A stretch of 64,000 nt of DNA from Macquaria australasica (Eukaryota > Chordata > Actinopteri > Centrarchiformes > Percichthyidae): assembly GCA_005408345.1 (NCBI GenBank), contig SEMN01000404.1, forward strand, positions 372,001-436,000. Reading direction: 5' to 3'. A program made the translations under genes and the position numbers. The notes beneath the pieces were generated by a model. The model was not told where the DNA came from. It did not search any database and saw only the letters and a program-made list of their open reading frames with translations. Below are positions 52,181 to 64,000 of the stretch, piece by piece (position 1 is the first letter of the stretch; each line of letters opens with the position of its first letter).

Positions 52181-52993
52181 CGTCGGCTGTATGCCAGTGT
52201 CCCCATTCGCAGTCTGGCCAATAAGGTCGCAGTCCGCCCTCTCTACCGCACTAATTTGCCTCCTTCTTTCTTCGTCATGGGGCAACCTTAGGACCCCGCC
52301 TGTCTGTACCTCTGTCTCTCTGTTCATCTGTACATCTGTCTACCCAGCAGCACTCTGCCAGTCTGTCTTTCCGTCAGCCTCTCTGTCAGTCGGTGCATGT
52401 CGTAGGGCCCGGGGAGCGGATGGATGCCGACCAATGAGTCAGACTGAGGTCACTTTTACTCTCCCGGAGAGTAACACTGATCTCAACCAGCTAAAGCATA
52501 ATCACAGAGGAGAGATTGCCCAGATACAAGAGAAAGGAGAGAAAGAGAGTTTTACCCAGCTAGAACAATAAATCCCTTTGATAGGAGGAGATGAAAACGG
52601 TTAGTTGGGAACAGCATGTTCGAACAAAATGAGAAAGATAATATGTGGTAGGCTTTCGCCCAACCTTTGAAAAAGCAAAATGTCTGTCATTTGTCAAAAG
52701 TAATGACCCTCTATAAGAATGAGCTGCTACAGTAAAATTGGTTCTTGGGTTTTTTCTGCCTGATGGTGTTTCTAACGTAGAGCATTTTAGTTGGCTGAGT
52801 GAATGTAGGAGTGATTCTGGTTGTGCTTTTTGTCCCATAAACCAATTAAATATTTGACCTCCGACAAAAACAATCATGATCCCATTAAACTTCACTCCTC
52901 AAAACCTTAATGTGCCTCTTGGGTCTTTTATTTTTCTCTTCCAGTCTCATGCTGGCATGGTTTCTTGTACACATGTTCATCTCGTTTAATAAA
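52181..52993 (+). other. 3'UTR of the bnip4-like gene with two candidate poly(A) signals
   Basis: After the stop codon there is no supported coding. AATAAA hexamers occur at 52567-52572 and 52988-52993. The apparent ORF at 52191-52571 is in UTR and resembles nothing I recognise. Confidence 0.55.
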
Positions 52994-55201
52994 TGCAGGA
53001 AAGCGAAGCATTTTTTTTAGCCAGTGAAGCACAAAAATTTGCTGAAGTAAGCTTGGGCCAGTAACTTACACTGTATGTGTATAACTTATTTTTAGTTTTT
53101 TTGGGTTATGGTTGTCTGGAGATTATTTGTACACATTCGGAGAAAACTAAAAAGAAAGACAACCTACTGTGTTGTTAACAACCTGCAAATGAACCGCAGC
53201 ATCTGTTTAGAATTTATTCCCTTTCCCATGTGAGGTAAATCACTGCAAATCACTCTGTTCATTTGTCCTGATAAGCTCGTTGGTGTGTATTTCACTGTTT
53301 TTTATACCCGATCTCCACCAGTGATGACCGAGCTCTTGCAGAAATGTTATGACATCACACCAGCCTGTCTCTTTCCATCTGCCTTTGTCATTCCTTACCT
53401 CACATAAGTCTGTCATTTCTCTTTTTTCTTTTTTTTAAACAAGCTGCCGCGTTAACCAGTCAAGGATTTGACATTTTATTGCTTTCCCATAAACCAGAAA
53501 CCCGTTTCCTCTTAACATCTCATGAAAATAGCTGGCCTGGATTTTGAGTGGAGGGCTCTGAGAAGCACACTGAGGTTTTGCTGTGCTGCCTTGAACGTAA
53601 ACGTGCCCATTTGTTGTCCGGCCTGACCAAGCCCAATGAGTTTATCAGCCATTAGCGGAGTGTTTGATGTGAGGGGTCCTGCTGAGCTTGTTAAGCTACT
53701 TCTAGACACACCAAGCTGACGATGCAACAACAAGCCTGTCTTGGCAGAGCACAAAAGCACCTGGTTTCCATTCGCAGACATCCTCACGTAACACGCCCAC
53801 ATGCAAACTATGCCTAGTTACTAGTACATGTTTTGGCATCACTTATACACAACAAGGAAATAAAGAAAGTACTTTGTCGGTAGATGAAATGATTACACGT
53901 GCTTAGGAAATGTCCATTCATCATCCTGGACTGGAAAGTCGCAATTAAAGTTTCAATAAAATGGTTAAATTCCAGTGTATCACAACTTCTGTCTTATTTT
54001 CTTAGTCTTGGTCAATTTTTCCAAAAGGGAAAGAAACATGAGCAGTCAGATGATCATTTAGGTTTGAATATACCCCAGATTAGCATAATTTATTTAGAGG
54101 AGAAGGACGAATGATGAAATAATTGCCCAAATTGTCCGTTTTAAACATCCATCATGGTTTATGGATTGTCTTCCTGGTTCAACTTTGACCTGCTGTATTT
54201 ACCAAATTTGTGTGAGCAGTTTTTTCTGTGCAGTGAGAGAAGACTTTTAGGTGAGCTCGCTTTCGGTTTTACGTCTTAAAGTTTAAATTTTTTCAAAAAC
54301 AAAAAGACAAAAACAAGACTTAAACTAAACAACATATAACCTTTTAAAACAAACTATGACATAATACAATTTTCTTCAACAAATACAAATTGAACAATAA
54401 TGTGAAAGAGAGATGAGTGGATACATGAGCTAATTACTGTGTTAATGCAGTCTTATTCAACAACCTTCGGACTCACATAGTATGCTCCTGATTGTCTTCC
54501 TCTACTCAAAATGTCTCTTCTACAAACGTGGATTTAGCTGCTTGACGTGTTCGCTAAAGTACAGCATGTTGCATTTCAGTAACTTTATGTCTCTGCCGGT
54601 AGTGTTAACTAACGTTACCATTTCTTGGAAGGAAAATAGTAACAGCTTTAGAGACTAAATGCATCCACAATCCCACTGAAAATTAGACTAGAAGCTGCAA
54701 CAAAAGAGCTGGGACCATGAAAACACACAGACCACGGGGGTTCGTACGAAGTCTTGAAAGTTTGGGAAATGCTTAATTTGAACCGTTATGTTTTAAAGGT
54801 TAGGAATATGCTTGAATTTGAATATCCTCCTTGAAAAATGCGTGATTTCCAATAATGTGGTGTTTCATCTACACAATCAGATGAAAACTAAATCATGTAA
54901 ACCAAGCATCTTGTAATAGTTGAAATGAAACGATCCCGTCGTCATATTTGTTTGTTGCCTCCTGACATTTATATTAACAATTTATATGTGATGATAAAGG
55001 CTTCAAGATTATGACAGCTGTAGACTTTAGTTTTTGTTGACTAAAACCAACAATAATCAAATGACTAAAACTAATATATGTTTTCATCAAAAGCCTAAGA
55101 AAACTAAATCAAAATAATCTGGTTTAACTGTTGGCTTGTTTACTGCCTTCGATGAGCAGCCTACAGTTTTAACATAACTGAGAGAAATTACAGTGAAAGC
55201 T

Positions 55202-55618
55202 ATGAAAACAGACCAGAAGTATCCTTTAAGCTGTGAATTCTTGCCTGTAGATTGTCCCGAATTCAGCTCCCCCTCAAACCATTTATCCTCAGCTTGGGGC
55301 CAACAGGCAGTCACAGGTGGGACAGGCTGTTGTAAATCACAATGTTCTCATACAGTTATATCCCCTGTTGCTGTGAACCATAGTGACTTCTTCATAGCAG
55401 GGGACTGTGTTAAGATCTGTCGACCCTGTAATATCCTCCCTGAAAAAGGGGACAATTACTACAGCGAAACAGCCTTAAATGCCACATGTGATTTTTCCGA
55501 GCGTAAAAGTGAAATAGCAGGCCTTCGGATACATGTGGAATACGGTGATGAACAGGAGTCTGAGCATTTGGTGTTACGAAATAAAATAAATCCTATCCTC
55601 GTGCTTTGTCTCTTGTAA
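55202..55618 (+). other. Unassigned 138-codon open reading frame
   Basis: From ATG 55202 the frame reads MKTDQKYPLSCEFLPVDCPE and continues with several Cys (…GCCKSQC…, GDCVKICRPCN) to a TAA at 55618. I recognise no domain and no clear splice sites. AATAAA-like hexamers fall inside its 3' end, and the sequence just upstream is a TAAAACTA-rich repeat. It may be a retro-derived fragment or a chance ORF. Confidence 0.2.
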
Positions 55619-56984
55619 CTGGTGAAGTTAGAGGAGACTGAGGCTGAGACAGAATGTGAAAGAAATCTGTTCATTTCCTGGACTGCGCTTTAGAGATCGG
55701 ACATCTGTCTCTCTGGGAAATGCATTATCTTCCTGCTCCTATACTGCTAGACAGGAAATAGAGTCCCGTTTCAAAGAGTCTGGATGTAACAAAGAAATTC
55801 GGTTAAATTGGCATGGCGTCCGTGCCTTAACATTCAAACAAGGTCACTAATTTGAGCCTCCATCTCAAGTAACTTCACTTTACCACATGTGGCCCACTTC
55901 CCCCTCATGAACCACTTATTGTACAGAATAGTAGGTTATAATTCCACATAACACATAACAGAATGACTTACTCCCACTCAAGTATCAGACACATAATAAC
56001 ACACAGCTTACCAAACCAGCACACTCCTACACGAGTGAAAAACTTTTTTGTTGTTATTCTGTGGGCTTGAATAGTTACGCTCATGCACAATAAAAACTCT
56101 CATCTCCAATATTTGATTCAATAAATACAGAATTAATGTTTGTAGGGGTGAGAGGGCTGTCTCTCTTCAGATGTGATTTGACATTCGCTATGCACAATGA
56201 ATGCCCTGCCGGAAACATTTTCAGACAGAGATTCTTGCATTTTTCATTCTCTCTGTCACTGTTGAGAGCACAGCAGTGATTTGACTGTGTCTGAACAAAT
56301 GACCCAGTGTGCTCTCCCACTATGTGCTGTTTCCCACCGTATGACAGACCTTTCTAGCCCAGACATGCTTGGTCTCAATGTGCCAGAAGTATGAAGGATT
56401 AATGAGAGCACCTGGAATAAGACTCAATAGAGTACAATGCAGCGCTGTTCGTACTATGTAAACAAGCTGCTCAATATAGTGTAGGTGTGTTTCGTCCTCA
56501 CATCCTGAAGCAATTGTTTGATACGTTTGTGAACATGTTGAGCAGAGTAAAATGGGACATACAATTCAATTTTTTTTTACATTTAAGTGTATGTAGGCTT
56601 ATAATAAATGCTGAGGAGAGGAAACAAGACTAAAGCTGTGAGTATGCTTCATCAGAACTGCAGAACTGCACACACACACACACACCTTTCAGACTGTGAC
56701 ATCTTCTGTAAACTTTCCCAAACGACAATCCAACATTCACACCCACTTTACGCTGTGATTGGCCACCTGTGTGGGGGTGATGAAGGAGCCAGGTTTGAAC
56801 TCCTCTCTGTAGCTCTCTTTTTTCGTTCTTTACGCAACTATTTCTGTCACTTTTTGTGTGAACAACTGCGTATCCCCCCTCTCTAAGTGTGGCCGTCTGG
56901 CTATAAACACTTTTGATTTCCAATGTAGTCGGACAACACATCGTACGAAATAGGTCTTTTCTAGCATAACCTGGCCCTAAGAGC

Positions 56985-57350
56985 CTACAGTCATGCTAGC
57001 GGTTCCTCAAGGCTGCACTTAAGCTTAAAACTCTAAGTTCAGCATTTCAGCAGGCTAATTTGCTAATTAGCACTAAACACAAAGTACAGCTGAGGCTGAT
57101 GGGAATCTCGTTAGTGTTGCAGGTATTTAGTCATAAACTAAAGTATTGGAAGAATTGAAATTTTGACCGGATGATGGCACAAAATCAAAAGGGATCACCA
57201 AAGTTATCACAATTCATCCTGAGGGGGGCATGAATATCTGTTTAAAAGTGCATGGTAATCCATCCAATAGTTGTTGAGATATTTCAGTCTGGACCAAAGT
57301 GGTGATCTGACATTGCCATCCATAGAGCCATGCTGCCAGCGTGACTAAAG
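56985..57350 (+). repeat. Dispersed repeat family A, copy 3
   Basis: Shares ATTAGCACTAAACACAAAGT, GACCGGATGATGGCACAA, CAATAGTTGTTGAGATATTT and GACATTGCCATCCATAGAGC with the other copies; shorter internally. Confidence 0.75.
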
Positions 57351-60300
57351 AAGTAAAAGGAAAGAGAGAAAGGTCAGAAAAATGGGACAATGTAGCATCG
57401 GGGGTGTTCATGTGAAAAACAGAGAGAGGGAGAGCTGTGTGGCTGACTCGGTGTCAAGTATCTTCAATGATGATTTACAGTGGCCTCCATCTATAGTATG
57501 AGGTGTGTAGGTGTAGGTGAGACATGCACTGAGATGGAGTGAGTGAGTGTGAATGCGTCCAGCTGGTGTGAGTGACTGAAGGAGCAGCTGGATAGTCTGA
57601 GATGGTCTGAGAGTGAACTCACAGTTTACACATGGCAAAACCATCAAGCGCAACTTCTAACGGCGGCTTTGCGGGGGCCTTCATCAAGTACGGTTGCATA
57701 ATACTGAGAAATTTAGAGAGACGCTGAAACCACATTGTTGTTTTAGAAACGATATGTTCCCCCATCGCACTGAGGCTATTCTGAGAATACCTTTGCGCGC
57801 CTATCATCAATCTTCTAGCGTAATGGTTGTGTTTTTCCAAGAAGGGCGTTAAGGTTTATGTTACAGTGTCCATAACTGAGATCATTTTGAGTGATTTTAC
57901 AGAGAGACGTGAAGGCGGGCGATTCGGTCAGGTAAATGGAATTGAAAAAATATAGCAATGGTTTCATCCGCGTTCTGTAATTTTCCAAAGTTGGTTTCTA
58001 AGTATTAGAAGTATTAAAATATTTTTATACACAACCCAGACTAACAGTTAAACTCACATTCAGCTCAAACAAATATGTATTTATGCATCATACCTCAAGG
58101 CCAAGGACTCAATTACAATCTACAAATGTAATGAGCAGTGCCTCATTTCTATAAATAAAAAATAAAAAGTCTGTTCCATATTAGCTCAGAATAAATTTTC
58201 TGATTAATTTTGGATCTCTAACATTTGATGTATAATTTGTATTCATGCCCTCTACGCTGTGTTAGACGATTCCAGGAAACTCGACAGCTTTATCCACCAT
58301 GTCACCATGACATACCAATTTGGCTCAAGAGTTTGCAGTCTGAATATGCTGCAGGATGTGGGTCCGTTTATTAAGCCTCTGCCTTGAGTTCAGAGTTACA
58401 GTCTGTCTAATACCAAAAATTCAGGCAATTTAATGCTGTAATTTTGGGTTTGGAGTGAGTCCCCTCTCCCAGACAGGGTAGAGGTTTTGATAGATGCTAC
58501 AGATTTAATGAGGTGTTGGATCAGACCCCTCTGACTTGCTGACTGGCTGCTGTTGCCTAACTTCATCAGGTAGGACAGTGCAGAGCCTGTAAGACATTGC
58601 ATCCCACAGTGTAATGAGCACTTAAGCACTCAGCGCAGGAGCAAGGAGACTTATGGCCACCACCAGCTGTGGCTTGCTGAGTTGTAAAAGTCTGTGTCCG
58701 TTCCTCAAAACACAAGGGTACTGATGTAAGTCCTTTTATGAAAGAACGTCTTGTGAAGAGGAACCTTTATGTGGTGAATATAATTACCCTTTTTCCCCAC
58801 ACAGTCAACATCTGTAAATCTTTTTCAATTACACCATAAAATGTCACACTGAAGAAGCAAATGATATATTTGAGTGTGCCATTTGTTTATATTAGAGTAT
58901 ATTTATGTGTACCAAGAGAATAAAATGGTATAGAATAAATAAAAGTAAGTAAGAACATTTCTCCACAGCATACCATTGACAAATAAATCCAAAGAGCTCG
59001 ATAAATGATCCTTAAATAATATACCAGAAGAAGAAGAATAAAAACCACATGACTTGACTGTAATACAGTGTGTTTATAATGAGTTGAGGCAAATGATGAG
59101 TTTAGATGAAGAAACTTGAACATAGGTAAGAAAGAGGATACATACACACACAAAAAGATTTCCCTGTGTGGGTGGATTTGATGAAAATAAATGCAATTAA
59201 TAAAATATTTGTAGGTCATGCATGTTTCTCCTTCTTTCATCCTTGGATTAGACTAAAACATCTTTCCTTTTTTTTTTTTTTGCTATTAATGTACCATATG
59301 TTTCCTATTATGCACCTTTAATCATTCTTGATTCTGACCAGTCTGTCTTGTTTTCTTTTTCGGTTCAAAGCTTTTTGAATAATGGTAATTGTCAGACATC
59401 CCCTGAGAGCACAAACAGCCTTTACTGTTTTTTTTTTATGCTGCATGAAACCACTGCTTCAGCTCGGCCGCCTATTACTCATTGGTAACACAGTACATTT
59501 TGTTGTCATTGTGGCAATAGCAATGCTATAATCTTCAGTGTCTGCTACCTAATAACCATATGAGGAGAAGCTGAGTGTGAATATCAGAGTCTCAGGATTC
59601 GGTCATATTGGTATCGCGGATAAAAATAGTCAGGAGATGGTGTCAGAGACATTTGGGGTTTGGTTTTTATCTCCGAGCCAGCTGCAGCGTTCACTGTCTG
59701 ACCTCATCAACCGCACCATGATGTGATTCAGCCCAGGTCCTCCAGCGGGCTGATGTGGTCTATTGAGCTCCTGACCGCAGCTGCAGACCATGCATGGAGG
59801 TCTGTGGGGCTTTCTGTGATCCAGAACCCAAACGCCTGGAAAGGCTCATTCTGAAGACCAATCAGACGGCAGATAAAACTCTTGGGTGTCCTGTTGCTGA
59901 CTCGATGGAGCCCATATCAGTACACAACTAAAGACCGGAGCAGCGGTATACAGACTAACCACAAGGAACACCTGTGGTAGATGTATGGAAACTATGACTC
60001 ATTTGCTGCTGTTTGTTGCTATAGATACTTATGTTTATCCTTTAAAGTGGGAACATCAACTTGCAGCCACTGATACTTGGCTTTTACTGAATTAGGGAGG
60101 GATTCAAACGTCATTAATACAGATTCAGTATTTTTTTTGTGTGTGTGCTCAATGGCAGTTGCTCACCCATGGAATAAGGCTGCAACATTCAAATAGAAAG
60201 GGAAAAACAAACATCATTAAGACCTGAGCCTCCTCATCTCTGCCAAATGTGGCAAGTCGCGTGGTGCCAGACATGCTGACGACCTGGAGGCCGTGTGAGC

Positions 60301-61042
60301 CAGCAGCCTGTCTGAAGCTCTGCTGGCCGGTTAACACGGCTTGTTAAGGCGCAGGCTCCGGAGCGCTCATTTCCTGACTTTGCCCGGGGATGGAGGGGGG
60401 GGAAGCAAGGGCACATGGGAAAGGTGTCACATCTGATCCCTGGAAGGAAAGTGAAATAATCTCCCTGTGTTTCAGACAGAGTGTGAAAAGAAATACTCAA
60501 CGTTTCATTGCTGGAGGTAGGAAAGACTTTTTTTTTAGAAATTCACCCCAAGCATGAACTCAAGAGCATAAAATATTCTGGGCTCAATGTGAGTTTAAAC
60601 GTCATTTCCGTGGCCAAACATGGTTTCCCAGACTGGATTAGAAGCTACCCATGTACAGTACATTTGTGTAAGAGTATTTGTGTGGGAATTGGTAGCAGCC
60701 AGTAGGAGCCAATGCAAAGAGTTTCCCCAGGTCACTCCTTCTCTGCATGGGGCCGTCTGAGGAAGGTTTTAAAAGCAGGTTCTGGCCCTGATGCTCCTCC
60801 CTCAGTAAGACTCCTGCGATCTTCACATTCACACACCAATTCAGACACTCACACAAAAACTGTCAGCTGCTTCTATTAGGCTTACCATGACAGTCTTGTC
60901 TCACTTCTGATTCAAAAAAGGAGGCAAGGACTCAAACGCACCACTCACAGCAGGCGCAGACATACGGGAAACTGCCACTGTGTCACATACTGATAAGTCA
61001 CTACAGAGAAACTGCTGATCTGGGACCAGCTGGAAGGATAAA

Positions 61043-61121
61043 ATGGGTGTGTGGACAGCCCTGATTCTGGCCTCACAGCTGCTACTAAAACTGTGCTTAC
61101 ACGTGGAAGCCCAGGCTTTGG
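61043..61121 (+). CDS. Probable first coding exon of a secreted or membrane protein (signal peptide)
   Basis: ATG in aaaATGGgtg encodes MGVWTALILASQLLLKLCLH then VEAQAL: a short N-region, a hydrophobic core and a plausible cleavage after VEA or AQA. It ends at a strong TTTGG|gtgagt donor (phase 1). A weak TTTTAAAA element lies at ~60767. This arrangement is typical of a signal-peptide exon. I could not find the next exon in the remaining 2.9 kb, so the gene probably continues outside the window and its identity is unknown. Confidence 0.5.
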
Positions 61122-64000
61122 GTGAGTGTTTTAATTTGTTTTAATTTACAGTTTTAACAACATGTGTCATATTGATCGGCGATTGCAACAGCTGTAGTTG
61201 CTGCTGGGGATGACAAAAAATCAAGAAATGAAAATCCTCTTTTAGGCTTTTTTGTTTGTTGTTTAAATTTTATCACGCATGCACAAAGAAAGATGTCTTT
61301 GATTTTATTTGAATGCTGCATTTTTCTGACATCCTGGCTGTGATGTAATCCTCCATTTTCATTATCTGTCAAAAAAGATTTAATGGCTCCACCACTGGGT
61401 ATTTTAACACACTACGTATGAGTTCAATGCATAATGGATAAGGCAGACACTGTGAAAGAGAATATCATATGCAGACCCAAAGAACACAAAGGATTAGACA
61501 AGGTGTGTGATACTCACTGAGGTACGAATAAAATGTTAAATATCCCCGTCAGTTGTTGAAGAGATGAGTCAGCCGAATACATTTTTGTGTTTGTGACAGG
61601 AGATAGAAAAAGATAAAGAATAAAAGTAGACAGAGTTTTAAAGCCACCATCTTTCTGCTGAAGTAAAGTCACCCTGATTTTCATATCTATCCAGCCAGAT
61701 CTGCTTGATTACTCCAGCTCAGGAGATTCAGCTTTTCTGGCTCATATTAATTCAAACAAAGTCCCAGCTAGGTCACACACATGGGAATAATCAGAGATGA
61801 TCTGGCAATATTGAACTTCAAGTCACACATACTCTCAGACTCTCCTCTCTCTCTCTTTCTCCCTCTCTGACACACACTCACAGTCACACAAATTTGTTCA
61901 AGGTCACACACAAACTGCAGCTGCAGACGACATGTAGAAGTTTTGGTGTTTATAGTTTATCAGCTTCTTACAAATCACTCCAGTGATTGATGGCATAGCT
62001 TTCATGCACCCATTAATCCCTACAATCTTTTGGCAATAGCCGCCTGATGTTATGTATAAAACAAGTCCAGATTAATGGAGTTCATCATCTATCATTTCCC
62101 TTGCAAATGGCTCATTGTCTGCATGACTGGAATTCACTGTGTTCAGTAGGAGAGAGACCAATTTAAAGCTGCAGTAAGTAAAAATTTTAGCAGCACAAAA
62201 CAGCCATTCTAATGCTGTAAAGGGTTATTGATCAATATTAATGCCTCAAGGATGACTTCCCCGGGAGCTGTGATTACAGGAATTCGAAACTCACTTTCTA
62301 CTCTGGGCAGAGAGCCTCATAATCAATATTTTTATGATAATAATGTATCAATGTGAAAACAATGTGACAATGTGAATGGTCATTCATTGTGATGAACCTA
62401 CAGAGAACTATGAGCAGCTCCCCTCAGCTTCATGGCGCTTTATAGAAAGTTTCAGCTCATTGTTTGGCTGTCTGGCCATTGTTTTACTGTTCTGGTTCAC
62501 TCTCACTACTCTCGTAATGTTGTTTTTGGCCAGCATTTTTCAGTGAAAAAGCTCTAAAAACCCGCTGTGCACTACCTGCTCAGCACCAAACAGCAGACAG
62601 ACACAGTTAGAGACTAACTAGTGAAAATAGTGGAGTCTTGAGCAGCTAAAGAGACAGATATTTCCCTCAGGAGTTGGTGGAGCTAAAAGCGAAGAATATT
62701 GGACTTATGTTCACCAGGTGGCCAGAAACTTGACTCCAAATGAACGATAATGTTGCTCTGTAACTGCTGGATGTGTAAACAAGTTTGCCATATCAACTTA
62801 AAAGGTGATGATATGTCAATGTTGTGCTCATGGCTTGTTTCCACTGACCCCAAATGGCCAAAGAAATATGTTACTGGAGGTTTAAATGTTTTTCTTTCCA
62901 GCTTAAAAGAATTCAACAGAGAGCATAATATTATTATTACACTACTTTACATCATGAAATATAATGGATCTCTGCTCCATTAGGAAGGTTACTCATGGCT
63001 ATTGCGAAAAAATGTGTCTTCACTGTTTATGTTAATTACATGCTGAAGTTAATGATGTAATTCCTTCATCATTACTAATGGTTGACTAGGTACCTCTAAC
63101 CATAACACTACAATAAATCACAGCTTTGCAAGGCCTCAAATGTGAAGTGTTTGTCAAGCAGTAAAATGAAGAATGCTGACCATTTGTTCACTTTATATCT
63201 GTAACCGTGGTAGATTTATATGCTGGTGTTAAGGAGAGGACAAGACACTGGATTACTTTATGGCTTTCAGCTGAACTAGTTTTATGAAGCTTGAAATCTG
63301 AGGTTAATCAGGGGTTGAAATGAGGCACTTTCTCAGGGTCTGTGGTATAAGACGACCCTGACCTACACAAAGCCCTGTGTCCAGAAGATTTATGAACAGC
63401 AGGACTGTGTGCTTTATGTGCAAGTGTGCACCTGTTTGTGTCTTTGTAATGTTACAGCAACTCTAAAAACATGAAGAGTGCACATGATGTTCTTTGTTCT
63501 TCTGTTGTTTTGTTCATTTTCGGACTTTTGCCAATTTAATAGACAAATAAGTCACACTGAGTCAAAAGGAGATCTATCTGTTTGCGTAACACTTACCAGG
63601 TGATCTTGGCAATCATGAATACAAAAGACTCATCTCATTTTTGATGGAAGTGATGTTGACAACATTGTGCAAGCAGGCATTTTTGGTGGCTTAGTCACAT
63701 TTTTAAATCCCCCCTGTGTGTTACGCTGAAGTACGGCATGTGCCGGATGAAACATGAGAGATAAAAGAAAAAAAGGAGAGATCTCATCTGGGGATCATGC
63801 TTCGCAATCTCAGCTGACGACGGCCAATCTCTGGGAGCATTCGGGAGCAATTTTGCTCCCTCACGACAGTGGGCCTTGCAGGCTGTTTTCAGGGTGCTTG
63901 TGTATTCATGATGTGAGCAGATGGCAGCCTAGAGATTCACTGCACATCCTCTCGTGGCCTGTCCAGCTCTCAGCTCAAGTCACTGTATTAAAGGAAGACC
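61122..64000. other. Probable first intron of the signal-peptide gene, plus repeats
   Basis: No further exon recognised after the gtgagt donor at 61122. It contains family B copy 7. The remainder shows no protein-like frame. Confidence 0.4.
62315..62886 (-). mobile_element. MITE family B, copy 7 (near full length)
   Basis: Runs from ATAATCAATATTTTTAT through GCTCAGCACCAAACAGCAGA, CCTCAGGAGTTGGTGGAG and AGGTGGCCAGAAAC to ACTGGAGGTTTAAA. The forward and reverse ORFs here are translations of the element. Confidence 0.8.

Larger units (their letters stand above)
52994..61042. other. Intergenic interval
   Basis: It holds family A copy 3, an ORF of unknown meaning at 55202-55618, and otherwise AT-rich unique-looking sequence. 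No exon of a recognisable protein was seen. Confidence 0.45.

Noticed and set aside
61043..61121. Naming the signal-peptide exon as ptpre or another specific neighbour gene
   Set aside because: Only 26 residues of signal peptide are visible, which cannot identify a family.

Overview
The window is vertebrate nuclear DNA, almost certainly from a ray-finned (probably percomorph) fish. The evidence is GT-AG spliced genes with kilobase introns, long CA/TG and TTTC/TATC microsatellites, and many short non-autonomous DNA transposons and other dispersed repeats of kinds familiar from teleost genomes. There are no rRNA, tRNA or CRISPR features. About 6% of the window is protein-coding sequence I can support.

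Layout. (1) 1-4266: non-coding, with microsatellites and a hAT-type MITE nested inside an older dispersed repeat. (2) 4267-30228, minus strand: a three-exon gene for an INSYN2/FAM196 family protein (inhibitory synaptic factor 2, best fit INSYN2B). I rebuilt it from a 2963-bp first coding exon, a 75-bp middle exon and a 190-bp terminal exon. The spliced product is 1075 residues, much longer than the mammalian proteins I remember (about 480-540), because of a Pro/Thr/Ser/Cys-rich central region. That region contains a degenerate tandem array of Cys-(x)-Gln-Thr motifs. (3) 30229-45400: no gene recognised; repeats, including a 48-nt hairpin-forming element. (4) 45813-52180, plus strand: a complete six-exon gene for a divergent BNIP3/NIX-family mitophagy receptor of 181 aa. 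It has a WVEL LIR motif, the conserved WDWSSRPEN block and a C-terminal transmembrane anchor. A CACGTG site and a TATA-like box lie upstream. (5) 52181-61042: 3'UTR, repeats and one unexplained ORF. (6) 61043-61121: a likely first coding exon encoding a signal peptide; the rest of that gene is not identified and may lie beyond the window.

The genes do not form a pathway. The first is a postsynaptic scaffold-type protein, the second an outer mitochondrial membrane receptor. The most interesting signal is the lineage-expanded, QT-motif-rich region of the INSYN2 protein, which looks like a multivalent dynein light chain (LC8) binding array. The next are a MITE (one of seven copies of one family) sitting next to the acceptor of the INSYN2 terminal exon, and the altered transmembrane glycine-zipper of the BNIP3-like protein.
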